The translations under genes were made by a program, and so were the position numbers. Under the pieces are notes generated by a model that was given only the letters and a program-made list of their open reading frames with translations, was not told the origin of the DNA and made no database searches. Below, in pieces: positions 6,847-15,769 of a DNA stretch of 64,000 nt. The stretch covers positions 496,001 through 560,000 of the forward strand of contig NZ_NTLB01000001.1 in assembly GCF_002514725.1 (NCBI RefSeq). The letters are read 5' to 3'. The DNA comes from Mangrovitalea sediminis. GTDB taxonomy: Bacteria; Pseudomonadota; Gammaproteobacteria; Pseudomonadales; Oleiphilaceae. The first letter of the stretch is position 1. The number at the start of each line of letters is the position of its first letter.

Positions 6847-8092
6847 GATCAGCCTCCGGCAATACGATAATCATGGTCGTTCCCGACTCATCTACCGTCG
6901 CCCGCAGTTCACCGCCGAGGCGCTGTAAGGTTGCATTGGAAAGGAACAACCCTATCCCCAGTCCCGATTCAGACTCGCTGTGACGCTCCCCCGGGTGCTG
7001 CGAGCCCCACTCCGTCAGCCCGGCACCGTGGTCTTCGATCGACAAGGTGATGCACCTCGCTTCACGACCGCAATAAATCCGCACATGATCGGGGCTGGCT
7101 CGCAGCGCATTGCCCACAATATTGAGCACCGCCTGATCCAGGGTGGCATCGACGGCTACCCCGGCATCCGTTTCGGGCGTTTCCCAGACGATGTCCGCGG
7201 CGGGCCACAAGAGCGTGGCCGATTCCCGCAGGCGCTGCAGCCAATCTGCGAGGCGGACGGGCTCCAGACGCGACGCACTGACCAGGCTCGCCGCCTCGGA
7301 AAGCTGCCGCAGTTGCTGGCTGCAGACACCCAGTTGCTCTTCCAGGGTGTCAAAGTCTTCTGACTGTTCAGTGGACATGGGCCGCGACCGCATCTCGTTC
7401 AGCAAGAGCGCCATGGTATTGAGTGGCGTGCCGATGCGATGAGCGACCGTCGCCGCCGACAAACCCAGCGCGATGATCTGCTCGTCACGCAACTGCCGCT
7501 CCCTGAACTGCCCCAGGACTTCCTGTTGCGCCCGTAGCCGTCGCACTAACGCGCCCCCCACCCATAAAAGAATGCCGGCGGTGATCATAAAGGCGACCCA
7601 CATGCCATGCAGGTGCAGCTGTTCAAGATGCGCTTTGCCGGCATGGGGTATCACCGGGACATACCAGCGCATCAGCAACCCATAGATCGTAATGCCGCCC
7701 ACGGCCAACAGGATGCTGTGCACCATCGGCAGCAAAATAATCGCCATCGCCAGCGGCAACAGCAGCAGCGCGGTCAGCGGATTGGTATAGCCGCCGGTAA
7801 AGGAAAGCCAGACACCCAGCAGCAGGAGGTCCAGTAACAATGAGAGCGTCACTGGCCAGGGGCGACTGGGAGGTCTCCGACGCAACCAGTACGTCATGCC
7901 CAGCGCCAGCAACATAGTGCCCAGGCTGGTTAAGGCCGCTTCGGTGATGTCACTGCCGAGCAGGCCCAGATGGTCCGTAATCAGCAACAGCACCAGTTCC
8001 GCCCCAACAATAGCGAGGCGCATGACAAGAAGATAATGCGCAGCCTCACGGAAGCCGGCTTGAGAAGAGGTCGTTATTCGCATGGCGTGCAT
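6836..8092 (-). CDS. roxS: Redox sensor histidine kinase RegB/PrrB/RoxS
   Basis: Membrane kinase partner of the adjacent RegA-type regulator. Residues about 20-185 form six membrane helices. Between them GGYTNPL (about 100-106) is the GGxxNP(F/L) signature of RegB, linked to quinone sensing. The H box is VAHRIGTPLNT (His218), and a Cys at about 257 (GVCSQQL) lies 39 residues later, close to the known redox cysteine of RegB. N box NIVGNALRAS and G boxes DHGAG and GLGIGLFLS follow. I chose ATG 8092 (418 residues); the open frame runs on to 8242 but would overlap the receptor gene start, and ATG 8083 is equally possible. It is divergent from the copper receptor. Confidence 0.9.
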   Translation of the reverse strand: MHAMRITTSSQAGFREAAHYLLVMRLAIVGAELVLLLITDHLGLLGSDITEAALTSLGTMLLALGMTYWLRRRPPSRPWPVTLSLLLDLLLLGVWLSFTGGYTNPLTALLLLPLAMAIILLPMVHSILLAVGGITIYGLLMRWYVPVIPHAGKAHLEQLHLHGMWVAFMITAGILLWVGGALVRRLRAQQEVLGQFRERQLRDEQIIALGLSAATVAHRIGTPLNTMALLLNEMRSRPMSTEQSEDFDTLEEQLGVCSQQLRQLSEAASLVSASRLEPVRLADWLQRLRESATLLWPAADIVWETPETDAGVAVDATLDQAVLNIVGNALRASPDHVRIYCGREARCITLSIEDHGAGLTEWGSQHPGERHSESESGLGIGLFLSNATLQRLGGELRATVDESGTTMIIVLPEADHAL

Positions 8093-8229
8093 TTTACATG
8101 TTTGCGGCGGGGTCGAGGCAGGTGCGACATCTTGTCTCAGGCAAGTACCGCTCCGGGTCCTTATCATGCCGCCCCTTCTGACTTTAACCATCGAAATGAA
8201 CGCTATAACAATCAAGAGGTATTCCAGGC

Positions 8230-10251
8230 ATGCGTAAACCATGGGCGGAATTTTGTCTGATAGGGCTCACACTGCATGGCGCCACGGCCTGGGCTGGCGA
8301 TACTAACGATAGCACCTCACCAGCCCAGGACCCGTTACTGATCAAGATTACCGGGGGCCATGAGATGCCGGCGACTCCAGCCGCCGTCACAGCGACACCG
8401 GTGGAGACGCTGCGCGACAACCCCGCCGTGTCCCTTTCCCGTATGGGGGGACTGGGTACAGACCCGGTGGTCCGCGGCATGAGCCAGGACCGCGTGAGGG
8501 TGCTGCTCGACGGAGTTGAAGTTCCCGGTGCCTGCCCCAACCGCATGGACCCGCCGTCCAGCCGGATCAGTACCGCACTGACCCAGGATTTACAGGTTGA
8601 AACCGAGACCCGCACCCTGCGCTGGGGACCACTGTACGGCGGCCAGATCATGGCCACGACACCGGCCCCGAAATTCGCAGACGGCAGCCACTTCAGCGGC
8701 CACGCCAGCATGGGCGGCTATGACAACGGCAATGGCAAACAGGCAAGTCTCAGCGCCGCCGCTGGCACCTCCACCGACTTCATCCGTGCCGCGGGGGGTT
8801 GGAGCAAGGCCGACGACTACAAGGATGGCGACGGCAACGAAGTCCGCAGTGCCTTTACCCGCCGGGAAGGGCAGCTTGATGGTGCCTGGCAGGGGGCCAA
8901 CGGCGTCCGCGTCGCCGGTCAATACAGCCGTCAGGAAGAGCGCGACGTCAAATATGCCGGCACCGGGATGGACAGCCCCAAGACCAATACCGACATCTAC
9001 CGTGCCGAGATCAGCGCCCCGCTGGCCAGCGGTCAATGGCAACTGACCGCCTGGCAGACCAATGTCGACCACATCATGGACAATTTCAGCCTGCGCCCGC
9101 TGACCAGCGCCATGAAAATGCTGACCCGCGCCAGCGCCGATACCCGCGGTGCTCGCTGGGTGCTGGACCAGTCCTTCAACGACAACCTGAACTGGTCAAC
9201 CGGTTTTGACGTTCAGACGATCAATCGTAATGCCGAGCGTTTTTCCGGTTCACAGTTACAAAATCTGCAATCGCTACTCTGGCCTGACGTGCAGCGCGAC
9301 CGCTACGGACTCTATCTGGAAGCCTTCTGGCGCATCCAGTCTTCAATAAAACTGAGCGGCGGTGTCCGCTACGATCATGTCCGCATGGACGCCAACAGGG
9401 CTCACGACAATCTCGGCATGGCGACGCCCGCCATGCTCTACCAGCGTATTTACCAAACCGGTAGCCTCGAGGCCATTGACGACAACTGGAGCGGTTTTAT
9501 CGGTGGCGACTGGACCCTGTCTCCATGGCAGACTCTCTCGCTCACCTTCAGCCGTAGTGTACGCAGCCCCGATGCTACCGAACGCTATCTGGCCAGTTGG
9601 GGCATGAGCTCCGCAATGCGCTGGGTGGGTAATCCAGCATTGGCTACTGAAAAGCACCACAAGGTCGATCTGGCCCTCAACGGCAGTGCCGGTGCCTGGC
9701 ATTGGCGCCCCAGTGTATGGCTGGATAAGGTGCAGGATTATGTGTTGCGTACGCAGCTGGAAAGCGGTACTTACGCAGGCACCAGCGTTTATCGCAATGT
9801 TCGTGCGCAGCTCCATGGTGCTGAGCTGAGTGTCGGCTGGGGTAAGGGTGCCTGGGCAGCCAATAGCGCCCTGGCCTATGTCTTCGGGGAAAACCTGACG
9901 GACCACCGCCCCTTGCCGCAGATCCCGCCGCTCAGCCTGGTCGAGAGCCTGGCGTGGCACCACAAGGGCCATCAGGTTCGAGTGGAGTGGGTCGTTGCGC
10001 AGGCACAACATCGCGTCGATACCGCCAGCGGTCAGGATCCGGGCCCATCGAACGGTTACGGCGTAATCAACCTGTCGGGCGAACACCCACTGGCTCGTCA
10101 CCTGTCCCTGAGCTGGGCGGTGGACAACCTGTTCGACAAGACCTGGGCACCAAATGTCAGTCGCGCCAACAGCGACCCGTTCAGCCCAGAGGCAGTTCGT
10201 GTCAATGAACCCGGACGCACTTTGCATGTGGCGCTGAACGCCACCTGGTAA
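8230..10251 (+). CDS. oprC: TonB-dependent copper receptor (OprC/NosA-like)
   Basis: Outer-membrane receptor, 673 residues, with a signal peptide ending around AWAG (residue 23). A plug domain follows (VVRGMSQDRVRVLLDGVEV) and then a 22-strand barrel ending in aromatic VALNATW. GACPNRMDPP gives Cys102 and Met106, and DHIMDN gives His281 and Met283. These CxxxM and HxM pairs correspond to the copper ligands of Pseudomonas OprC, so copper rather than a siderophore is the likely cargo. AGAGGT upstream supports the start. It is divergent from the RoxS/RoxR genes; copper import fits a neighbourhood that controls copper-containing terminal oxidases, though that link is inferred. A large hairpin follows the stop codon. 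Confidence 0.88.
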   Translation: MRKPWAEFCLIGLTLHGATAWAGDTNDSTSPAQDPLLIKITGGHEMPATPAAVTATPVETLRDNPAVSLSRMGGLGTDPVVRGMSQDRVRVLLDGVEVPGACPNRMDPPSSRISTALTQDLQVETETRTLRWGPLYGGQIMATTPAPKFADGSHFSGHASMGGYDNGNGKQASLSAAAGTSTDFIRAAGGWSKADDYKDGDGNEVRSAFTRREGQLDGAWQGANGVRVAGQYSRQEERDVKYAGTGMDSPKTNTDIYRAEISAPLASGQWQLTAWQTNVDHIMDNFSLRPLTSAMKMLTRASADTRGARWVLDQSFNDNLNWSTGFDVQTINRNAERFSGSQLQNLQSLLWPDVQRDRYGLYLEAFWRIQSSIKLSGGVRYDHVRMDANRAHDNLGMATPAMLYQRIYQTGSLEAIDDNWSGFIGGDWTLSPWQTLSLTFSRSVRSPDATERYLASWGMSSAMRWVGNPALATEKHHKVDLALNGSAGAWHWRPSVWLDKVQDYVLRTQLESGTYAGTSVYRNVRAQLHGAELSVGWGKGAWAANSALAYVFGENLTDHRPLPQIPPLSLVESLAWHHKGHQVRVEWVVAQAQHRVDTASGQDPGPSNGYGVINLSGEHPLARHLSLSWAVDNLFDKTWAPNVSRANSDPFSPEAVRVNEPGRTLHVALNATW

Positions 10252-10275
10252 CCGCAAACGCGATAAAAACTTGCA

Positions 10276-10316
10276 AGGACAACCGGTCGACCAGAAATAA
10301 ACTGACCGGTTGTCCT
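10276..10316. terminator. Bidirectional terminator-like hairpin
   Basis: A perfect 13-bp inverted repeat AGGACAACCGGTC / GACCGGTTGTCCT (10276-10288, 10304-10316) with a 15-base loop lies between the convergent receptor and DUF4124 genes. The minus-strand side is followed by GTTTTTATC; the plus side lacks a T run. Confidence 0.6.
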
Positions 10317-10339
10317 GTCATCGCAAGCCCTATGCCTCC

Positions 10340-10780
10340 TCAAACACCCTGGCATTCCCGAAATCGCGCTGACTCCAACGCCCGGACCTTGGCGTGCAGA
10401 CGATTGCCCTGAGGTTCACGATACCCCGCCCGTAACCGTGCCTCGATGACCTCGATTTCGTGACGGTAATGCGCGCAACGACGGATCAACATGGCCCGAT
10501 GTTTCTGTACGCTGGCTGACGAGCGTCGCTGGGCACGCGCCCTTTGTGCGGTTCCCTCCGAACTTTTTGGTGCGTGGCGCAATTGACCGCTGGATGTAAT
10601 CACGTTGATATCGGGCAAGGCGGGCGGTGTTAGCACCTTGGCTTTCGCGGACGGCGGCGCTTCATCCGAGTAATGGACAAGGCCGCTTTGATCAACCCAT
10701 TTGTAAATCCGGGCCTGAGCTGTTTGGCACAGCAGGGCAAACGCACAAAGCGCGAACTGCAGAATCATCCATTGACGCAT
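10340..10780 (-). CDS. DUF4124 secreted protein
   Basis: 146 residues. A signal peptide (about 1-23, ends TAQA) is followed by the DUF4124 core RIYKWVDQSGLVHYSDEAPP, a short beta domain of unknown role found in many periplasmic proteins of Pseudomonas-type bacteria. The rest is basic and helical (HRAMLIRRCAHYRHEIEVIEARLRAG) with two Cys. It converges with the copper receptor. A second DUF4124 protein occurs at 12128-12622. No catalytic function is proposed. Confidence 0.8.
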   Translation of the reverse strand: MRQWMILQFALCAFALLCQTAQARIYKWVDQSGLVHYSDEAPPSAKAKVLTPPALPDINVITSSGQLRHAPKSSEGTAQRARAQRRSSASVQKHRAMLIRRCAHYRHEIEVIEARLRAGYREPQGNRLHAKVRALESARFRECQGV

Positions 10781-10883
10781 GTCGAACTTCCATGTCGATA
10801 CAGGGGGTATTCACCTTCAGACTTCAGTAACGACAACACTATAACGGGAACGGCCCCCGACAAAAACCCATGCCACAGCGGCC

Positions 10884-11180
10884 CTATCCAAAAAGGCGCT
10901 CCCAGCAGGCATCTCCACCAAACACCAATTCAAGGCTTTCTCGCCGGGGCCTGCGGCAGGGGAGTGCTTTGAACTCTGTCGCGATTCCGGCAGTTGCTGG
11001 CGAAAAATAGGCATTCACCGAGCAGTGCAGATCGCCGCCACCGAGGAATTGCGTGAAAACAGCCATATCAGAGGGCTCCCCGTACTGACGGTAAGTATGC
11101 GCGAAGACCGGTTCGATACGACTGAGAACTGACTGGGCGGTGATGCCATCGCCCAGCGGTAAGAGAAACCATGTATCCAT
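10884..11180 (-). CDS. Unknown small protein, first of three small orphan genes
   Basis: 98 residues starting MDTWFLLPLGDGI, with a FLGGGDLHCSVNAYFSP segment and a Cys/Arg-rich end (ALPCRRP, GDACWERLFG). The well-formed domain-like pattern, GGAG before the ATG and normal GC-rich codon use argue for a real gene. I do not recognise the family and see no membrane segment or catalytic motif. It lies on the same strand as the next two small genes but with separate ribosome sites and gaps of 100 bases or more. Confidence 0.5.
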   Translation of the reverse strand: MDTWFLLPLGDGITAQSVLSRIEPVFAHTYRQYGEPSDMAVFTQFLGGGDLHCSVNAYFSPATAGIATEFKALPCRRPRRESLELVFGGDACWERLFG

Positions 11181-11281
11181 AACAGACGCTCCGACGACTT
11201 ATAGACTCATCAGAAAAGACATATTAAGAATGCACGGCGAAGAGCGTATTTGCGAGTTTTGGGTGACGGTCCGGAAATGAG

Positions 11282-11476
11282 CTAGACCATGCTGGCAAAC
11301 AGCATGTCCATGTAGGTCTCGGCGTGGGGTAAATGGCTAAAGGATTTGATGGCACCTTCCCCTTCCACCTCGACGGCATAGTAGGTATTGCTGACTTCAT
11401 CGTCGCAAAATTCGGTCACGTGCATTACACGCAATACGCCTCGCTCCCGAACCACTGTTTTGACGACTGACGTCAT
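11282..11476 (-). CDS. Unknown small protein
   Basis: 64 residues from ATG 11476, chosen because AAGGGGGA lies at the ideal distance; an in-frame upstream Met at 11524 has no ribosome site. The protein is acidic with a VEVEGEGAIKSFSHLPHAETYMDML tail pattern, probably a small mixed alpha/beta fold. No family recognised. Upstream DNA is AT-rich (TATATTTTTTAACC), compatible with a promoter of its own. Confidence 0.5.
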   Translation of the reverse strand: MTSVVKTVVRERGVLRVMHVTEFCDDEVSNTYYAVEVEGEGAIKSFSHLPHAETYMDMLFASMV

Positions 11477-11608
11477 AACTTCCCCCTTTACGTTCGACGG
11501 GGAAGCAGTATATTTTTTAACCAAATTTTTGAAATATGCGCTTATCCGTACGTAGTATCCGGACTCTCGCCCTCCTTCAGGTCTAAAACATATTGAATAT
11601 CAAAGACA

Positions 11609-11884
11609 TTATGCCGCCTGATCTCTGGCAGCAGCTCGGCGTGATTTGACCGAGCGATGCAGAATATTGCCTTCAAGGTCGAGATATTCCGCACCACACA
11701 AGCGTCCGCCAAACGCTTCCCAAAACCGTATTCGTGCGACCTGGCGGCCGTCACTATCCCATTCGCCGAAATACATCACCGTGTATGGCAACTCCCTAAC
11801 GCCACTCGCGGCAATAGCGGGTTCTACCTGCAGTCGATGCGTTTTATCGATCTCGAACAGCCCATGCAATATGGGTTTCGTCAT
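11609..11884 (-). CDS. Unknown small protein with strong ribosome site
   Basis: 91 residues from ATG 11884; GGGGAGGA immediately upstream makes this start far better than the one ten codons earlier. It contains YTVMYFGEWDSDGRQVARIRFWEAFGG and GAEYLDLEGNILHR, a beta-rich, aromatic small domain; the end is basic. I do not know the family. The overlapping frame 11542-11754 is judged a shadow. A possible FNR-type box lies 127 bases upstream. Confidence 0.55.
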   Translation of the reverse strand: MTKPILHGLFEIDKTHRLQVEPAIAASGVRELPYTVMYFGEWDSDGRQVARIRFWEAFGGRLCGAEYLDLEGNILHRSVKSRRAAARDQAA

Positions 11885-12010
11885 GTTTTCCTCCCCTTTG
11901 GCGCTCGCAGTCATCCACGCACTAACGCCGCAGTTAGCTGAAAATTCGGTTTTGTTATCCTCCCCTGAGCAAGAGCGGTCAATCCGCTTTCGGACTAGAC
12001 TGTTCGAAAA

Positions 12011-12024
12011 TTGACCAGGATCAT
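12011..12024. promoter_or_regulatory. Possible FNR/ANR-type box
   Basis: TTGACCAGGATCAT matches 8 of the 10 fixed positions of TTGAT-N4-ATCAA. It lies between the small gene starting at 11884 (minus) and the DUF4124 gene starting at 12128 (plus). An oxygen-responsive site would suit the nearby ferrochelatase and redox genes, but eight of ten can occur by chance. Confidence 0.3.
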
Positions 12025-12127
12025 TATGTCGGCGTCACAACCATTAACTTAGTGGTAATCCCCACTATGTCCGATGTCCCTGGCCCCTTAGGCTGAATCG
12101 TTTATTGCCCGCAGGTCTCCGCTGAAC

Positions 12128-12622
12128 ATGAAAACCGTTTACGGAATCTTACGCCCGCTATGTTTACTGGCACTGCTGAACTCCCTCCCTGCCAGCGGGG
12201 CGATCTTCCGCTGCGTGGACTCACAAGGAACAATCTATTCAGACACACCTTGCGGCCCTTCCGCCAAGCAGATCCAGGTGCCAGACAATCGAATCGGCGG
12301 CAGCTTCGGTCAGGGAGTAGTGCCTTCCGAATCCCGACCTGAAAAGCCAGGTCCAACGCCTGCGCCCAAGGCGGAATCTCCCTGCAAAAGCTTCCTGTCC
12401 ACAGACCTGCGTCACTACATCATCGGCAAAGACATCGTCCCTGGGATGAAAGCAGAAGACGTGCGCAAATCCCTGGGTTCACCGGCCAGGATCGAATCCG
12501 GCTGGGAGGAAACCTGGGTTTACACCGACATCTATCATGGCTATATCATCGAATCCCAGCGCATCGTGTTGCGTGAGAACTGTGTGGTGCGGGTCGAGAA
12601 GATCGGTCCGCAATTCCGGTAA
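12128..12622 (+). CDS. DUF4124 protein with C-terminal OmlA/BamE-like region
   Basis: 164 residues: signal peptide (about 1-25, PASG/AI), a DUF4124 core (IFRCVDSQGTIYSDTPCG), a Pro-rich linker, and a C-terminal domain with IVPGMKAEDVRKSLGSPARIE and EETWVYT. The latter follows the G-M-xx-xV-xxxLG-P pattern of the SmpA/OmlA (BamE-like) fold. It is likely a periplasmic protein of unknown function. Hem gene 12720 follows about 100 bases later on the same strand. Confidence 0.75.
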   Translation: MKTVYGILRPLCLLALLNSLPASGAIFRCVDSQGTIYSDTPCGPSAKQIQVPDNRIGGSFGQGVVPSESRPEKPGPTPAPKAESPCKSFLSTDLRHYIIGKDIVPGMKAEDVRKSLGSPARIESGWEETWVYTDIYHGYIIESQRIVLRENCVVRVEKIGPQFR

Positions 12623-12719
12623 GATACAGATCATTGCGACGGCAGACATCCGGAGACCCCGATCTCACGTACATTGATACCGGCCGTTCCCCATCACCAC
12701 CGACAGAAGTGCAGATATC

Positions 12720-13805
12720 ATGCGTTATCAGGGCGTAGCAGATTTCTCCCACGGTCAACCGACCAAATTGGGCGTTCTCATCACCAATCTGGGTACGCCC
12801 GAGGCACCGACAGCCTCCGCTCTCAGACGCTACCTCAGTGAGTTTCTCTCCGACCCCCGTGTCGTCGAAGCTCCCCGCCTGATTTGGTGGCTGATTCTGC
12901 ACGGCATCATCTTGCGCCTGCGTCCCAGGCGCTCGGCAAAGTCCTATCGCAAGGTATGGACGGAACAGGGGTCACCGTTACTGGTGCACACCGAGGCTCA
13001 GTGCGATGCTCTCCGTAAAGCGCTCAAACAACGCTGGGGAGACCACATCGAAGTGGCATTTGCCATGCGCTACGGCAACCCCTCCATCCCCGATACGTTG
13101 ACCCAACTTCAAAACGCCGGCGTTCGCCAACTGCTGGTCCTACCGCTGTATCCGCAATACTCCGGCTCCACCAGCGGCTCGACCTTCGACGCCCTCGCCC
13201 GGGATTTTATCCAGCGCCGCTGGCTACCGGACTTACGTTTCATCAGTCACTACCCGGACTTCGGACCTTATATCGAGGCCATGGCAACGCGAATTCGCCG
13301 TCACTGGGAAACCGCGGGCAGGGCTGACCGGCTGATCTTCTCCTTTCATGGCGTGCCCCAGCGTTACCTGAGAAGCGGAGACCCTTACCATTGCGAATGC
13401 CATAAAACCGCCCGTTTGCTGGCGAAACACTTGGCACTCGGCGAGAGCGACTATCTGGTCACCTTCCAATCCCGCTTTGGCCGGGAGCCCTGGTTGCAAC
13501 CCTATACGGACGAAACACTCAAAGCGTTGCCAGCGACAGGCGTCCGTTCCGTCCAGGTTTTCTGCCCCGGTTTTTCCGCCGACTGCCTGGAAACACTGGA
13601 AGAAATCGGGGTCGAGAACCGGGACTACTTCCTGCAGGCTGGCGGTGAGCGTTACGAGTACATCAGTGCTCTCAACGCATTACCGGAACATATCGACGCA
13701 CTGGCCGCCCTGATCGACTGTAATTTGGCGGGCTGGAAGGTGCCGGACAAGGCTACGGTGGAAGCACAGAAGGCCCTCGCGGTGGCCATGGGCGCGGCAA
13801 AATAG
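12720..13805 (+). CDS. hemH: Ferrochelatase
   Basis: Inserts ferrous iron into protoporphyrin IX, the last step of heme synthesis. 361 residues, typical for proteobacteria. Marks in order: LGVLITNLGTPEAP, LPLYPQYSGSTSGSTFD, LIFSFHGVPQRYL with the catalytic His, YHCECHKTARLLA, QSRFGREPWLQPYTDETL and the C-terminal CPGFSADCLETLEEI with the conserved Glu. The start has only a weak ribosome site (GAAGTGCAG). Heme supply fits the respiratory genes upstream but no operon with them is evident. Confidence 0.97.
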   Translation: MRYQGVADFSHGQPTKLGVLITNLGTPEAPTASALRRYLSEFLSDPRVVEAPRLIWWLILHGIILRLRPRRSAKSYRKVWTEQGSPLLVHTEAQCDALRKALKQRWGDHIEVAFAMRYGNPSIPDTLTQLQNAGVRQLLVLPLYPQYSGSTSGSTFDALARDFIQRRWLPDLRFISHYPDFGPYIEAMATRIRRHWETAGRADRLIFSFHGVPQRYLRSGDPYHCECHKTARLLAKHLALGESDYLVTFQSRFGREPWLQPYTDETLKALPATGVRSVQVFCPGFSADCLETLEEIGVENRDYFLQAGGERYEYISALNALPEHIDALAALIDCNLAGWKVPDKATVEAQKALAVAMGAAK

Positions 13806-13917
13806 GCCAACGAAAACGAAACATGTCGCCAAATGCTAGATTTTCTTTGCCAACAATTAGCTTTCGACTAAATTAAGGGAGTCGTTAAACGCCTATCACG
13901 AGCGAGTTATTGAGAAA

Positions 13918-15285
13918 ATGAGGGATTACGATCTCAATACACCGGACGCCTACGCAGGTCACCTGGCGGACGTCAACGAGAGCATTCAGGTCGTTGCCAC
14001 TGAGGACATCTACAACAGCAATGGTATGTTGTTGATTAAGAAAGGCCTCGATCTGAAGCCCGATATTGCCCGCCGTGTCTTGAACCATAAACTGGTCAAG
14101 CCGCTGGAAATGCAGGTTGATGTTGAAGAGACGGTAGGCGCTCAGCGCCTATACGAAGATATCAGCAGCTTGATCGAACATTTTGCCGACTGTAAAACCA
14201 TCCACCGCACACTCAAACTGGACAACCCGCTCGTCCTCGAATGCCGGCACTATGCCGAATATGGGCTGCTCAGACAGAAAATGACCGTCATGGCAGAACG
14301 CCTGCCGCAGTTTTACCAGAAGGCCCTGTTCTGTGCCTGGTTTTCACTGGCTCTCGCCCGACAACTGAAACTTTCGCCCCTCAATTGCGAAGCGAGTTTC
14401 CTTGCCGGGCTGACCCACGATATCGGCCTGTTGCATATCGATCCGACCATACTGGAAAAGCAGAGCGATTACACCGCTGACGAATGGCGCGCCATGCAGA
14501 GCCATGCGGTCATCGGCGACATGATTCTCTCCCACGTGGAGGGACTACCGGAAGCCACGCGCCGTGCCGTCAGGGAACACCATGAGCGCTCGGATGGCAG
14601 CGGCTACCCGCAGGGTCTGTTTGAAGAGCAAATGAGGATCGAAGGACAGTTGGTGGCGATGGCAGACATGCTGCTTGCGATCGCCGAAAAGCGCCAGCAG
14701 GACAGCCCGCAAGCCCTAAGCCTCAGCGACTTGATTCCGGTCCTGCAAATCAACAGCACCGTGCACACCGCACAAGCGTATGCGGCGACGATCAATACGT
14801 TGAAACTGCTCGAACATGCCCCTTCGCCGTCGGTCGACCTCGCCCTGCTCACCGAAACCGTCAGCCGGCTGCTGACGCAACGCTGTGAGCTGGAAAAGCG
14901 CTTTGAGCAACTACACAGTCTGAAGCCTCACCTCGGTAGTGATCGCCAGCAGCATCATCAGCTGCGCAGTGCCCGCCTTATCCTGCAACGGCTCTGGATC
15001 ACCGTCACAGGTTCCGGCCTGCTTAGCGACCCGCTCGCGCGTTGGCTGGAGCATGTCCGCCAGGAAGGGCTCGAAATCGCCGCCCCCGAACTGGCGGAGA
15101 TTACGCTGATGTATCAGGAGCTGGACTGGCAGCTCAAACAACTGGCGCGAGCGATGCACCTCGTCTCCCACGACGTGGATGAATTACCAGACCAGTCTCG
15201 ACAAAGTATCCGTCAGGTGGTCGACCCCCTCATACCCGCCCAGGCAGGCGCTGAACAGGCCATGGCCTGGCACAGCGCCATATGA
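13918..15285 (+). CDS. HD-GYP domain protein (cyclic-di-GMP phosphodiesterase type)
   Basis: 455 residues. An N-terminal DUF3391-like region (about 1-75, IYNSNGMLLIKKG) precedes an HD-GYP domain with LTHDIGLLHID (HD at about 166-167), SHAVIGDMIL and EHHERSDGSGYP (about 220-231), the GYP signature intact. The last 170 residues are helical with no known motif. HD-GYP enzymes hydrolyse cyclic-di-GMP to pGpG or GMP using a bi- or trinuclear iron centre; the visible His/Asp ligands are present. Directly downstream lies a broken EAL gene. Confidence 0.85.
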   Translation: MRDYDLNTPDAYAGHLADVNESIQVVATEDIYNSNGMLLIKKGLDLKPDIARRVLNHKLVKPLEMQVDVEETVGAQRLYEDISSLIEHFADCKTIHRTLKLDNPLVLECRHYAEYGLLRQKMTVMAERLPQFYQKALFCAWFSLALARQLKLSPLNCEASFLAGLTHDIGLLHIDPTILEKQSDYTADEWRAMQSHAVIGDMILSHVEGLPEATRRAVREHHERSDGSGYPQGLFEEQMRIEGQLVAMADMLLAIAEKRQQDSPQALSLSDLIPVLQINSTVHTAQAYAATINTLKLLEHAPSPSVDLALLTETVSRLLTQRCELEKRFEQLHSLKPHLGSDRQQHHQLRSARLILQRLWITVTGSGLLSDPLARWLEHVRQEGLEIAAPELAEITLMYQELDWQLKQLARAMHLVSHDVDELPDQSRQSIRQVVDPLIPAQAGAEQAMAWHSAI

Positions 15286-15324
15286 TCTTGCAGGCGAGGT
15301 GCTGGGAAGAGCGTATTGAAAATT

Positions 15325-15626
15325 GTCGGCGCTGGAGGAAATTCGCGCCATCCGCGCCCTAGGTATCCCCTGCGCGCTCGACGACTTCGGCACTGGCGCT
15401 TCTTCATTCGGCTATCTGAAAAACCCGGGAAATTACCCGTTCGGTCATGGCCATGGCGCGAGCCCTGGGGCTCAAGGTCGTGGCAGAAGGCGTGGAAACC
15501 GACGAGATCTGGCACATCATGCAAGATCAGGGATGCGATTTCGGCCACGGCTGGCTCTTTGGAAAACCGGTGAGCGACATCGACTACCTCCGCCTCGTGG
15601 GAACCGCCACCAGCGCAGCCTCCTAA
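15325..15626 (+). pseudogene. EAL-domain remnant (internal deletion and frameshift)
   Basis: One frame (from about 15325) encodes LEEIRAIRALGIPCALDDFGTGASSFGYLKN, the middle of an EAL phosphodiesterase. A different frame then encodes MAMARALGLKVVAEGVETDE, FGHGWLFGKPVSD and ends at TAA 15624-15626. The segment between YLK and the RSVMAMARALG part, about 30 residues in intact EAL domains, is missing, and the join is out of frame. No start or EAL motif itself remains. It follows the HD-GYP gene by 40 bases, so the original gene may have been its partner or a 3' domain of it. Confidence 0.85.
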
Positions 15627-15769
15627 TCCCGCCGAAAATCCATTAGCTTGCAAATCACTTGGTTTCGTTAGACGATGCCGGCGGCGCCCTGAGCGACAGA
15701 GTTCTCTCAATTCCGAGTGCGTCATCGCTGCAATACCGACGATTCTCGATACGACCAGACGACATACCG

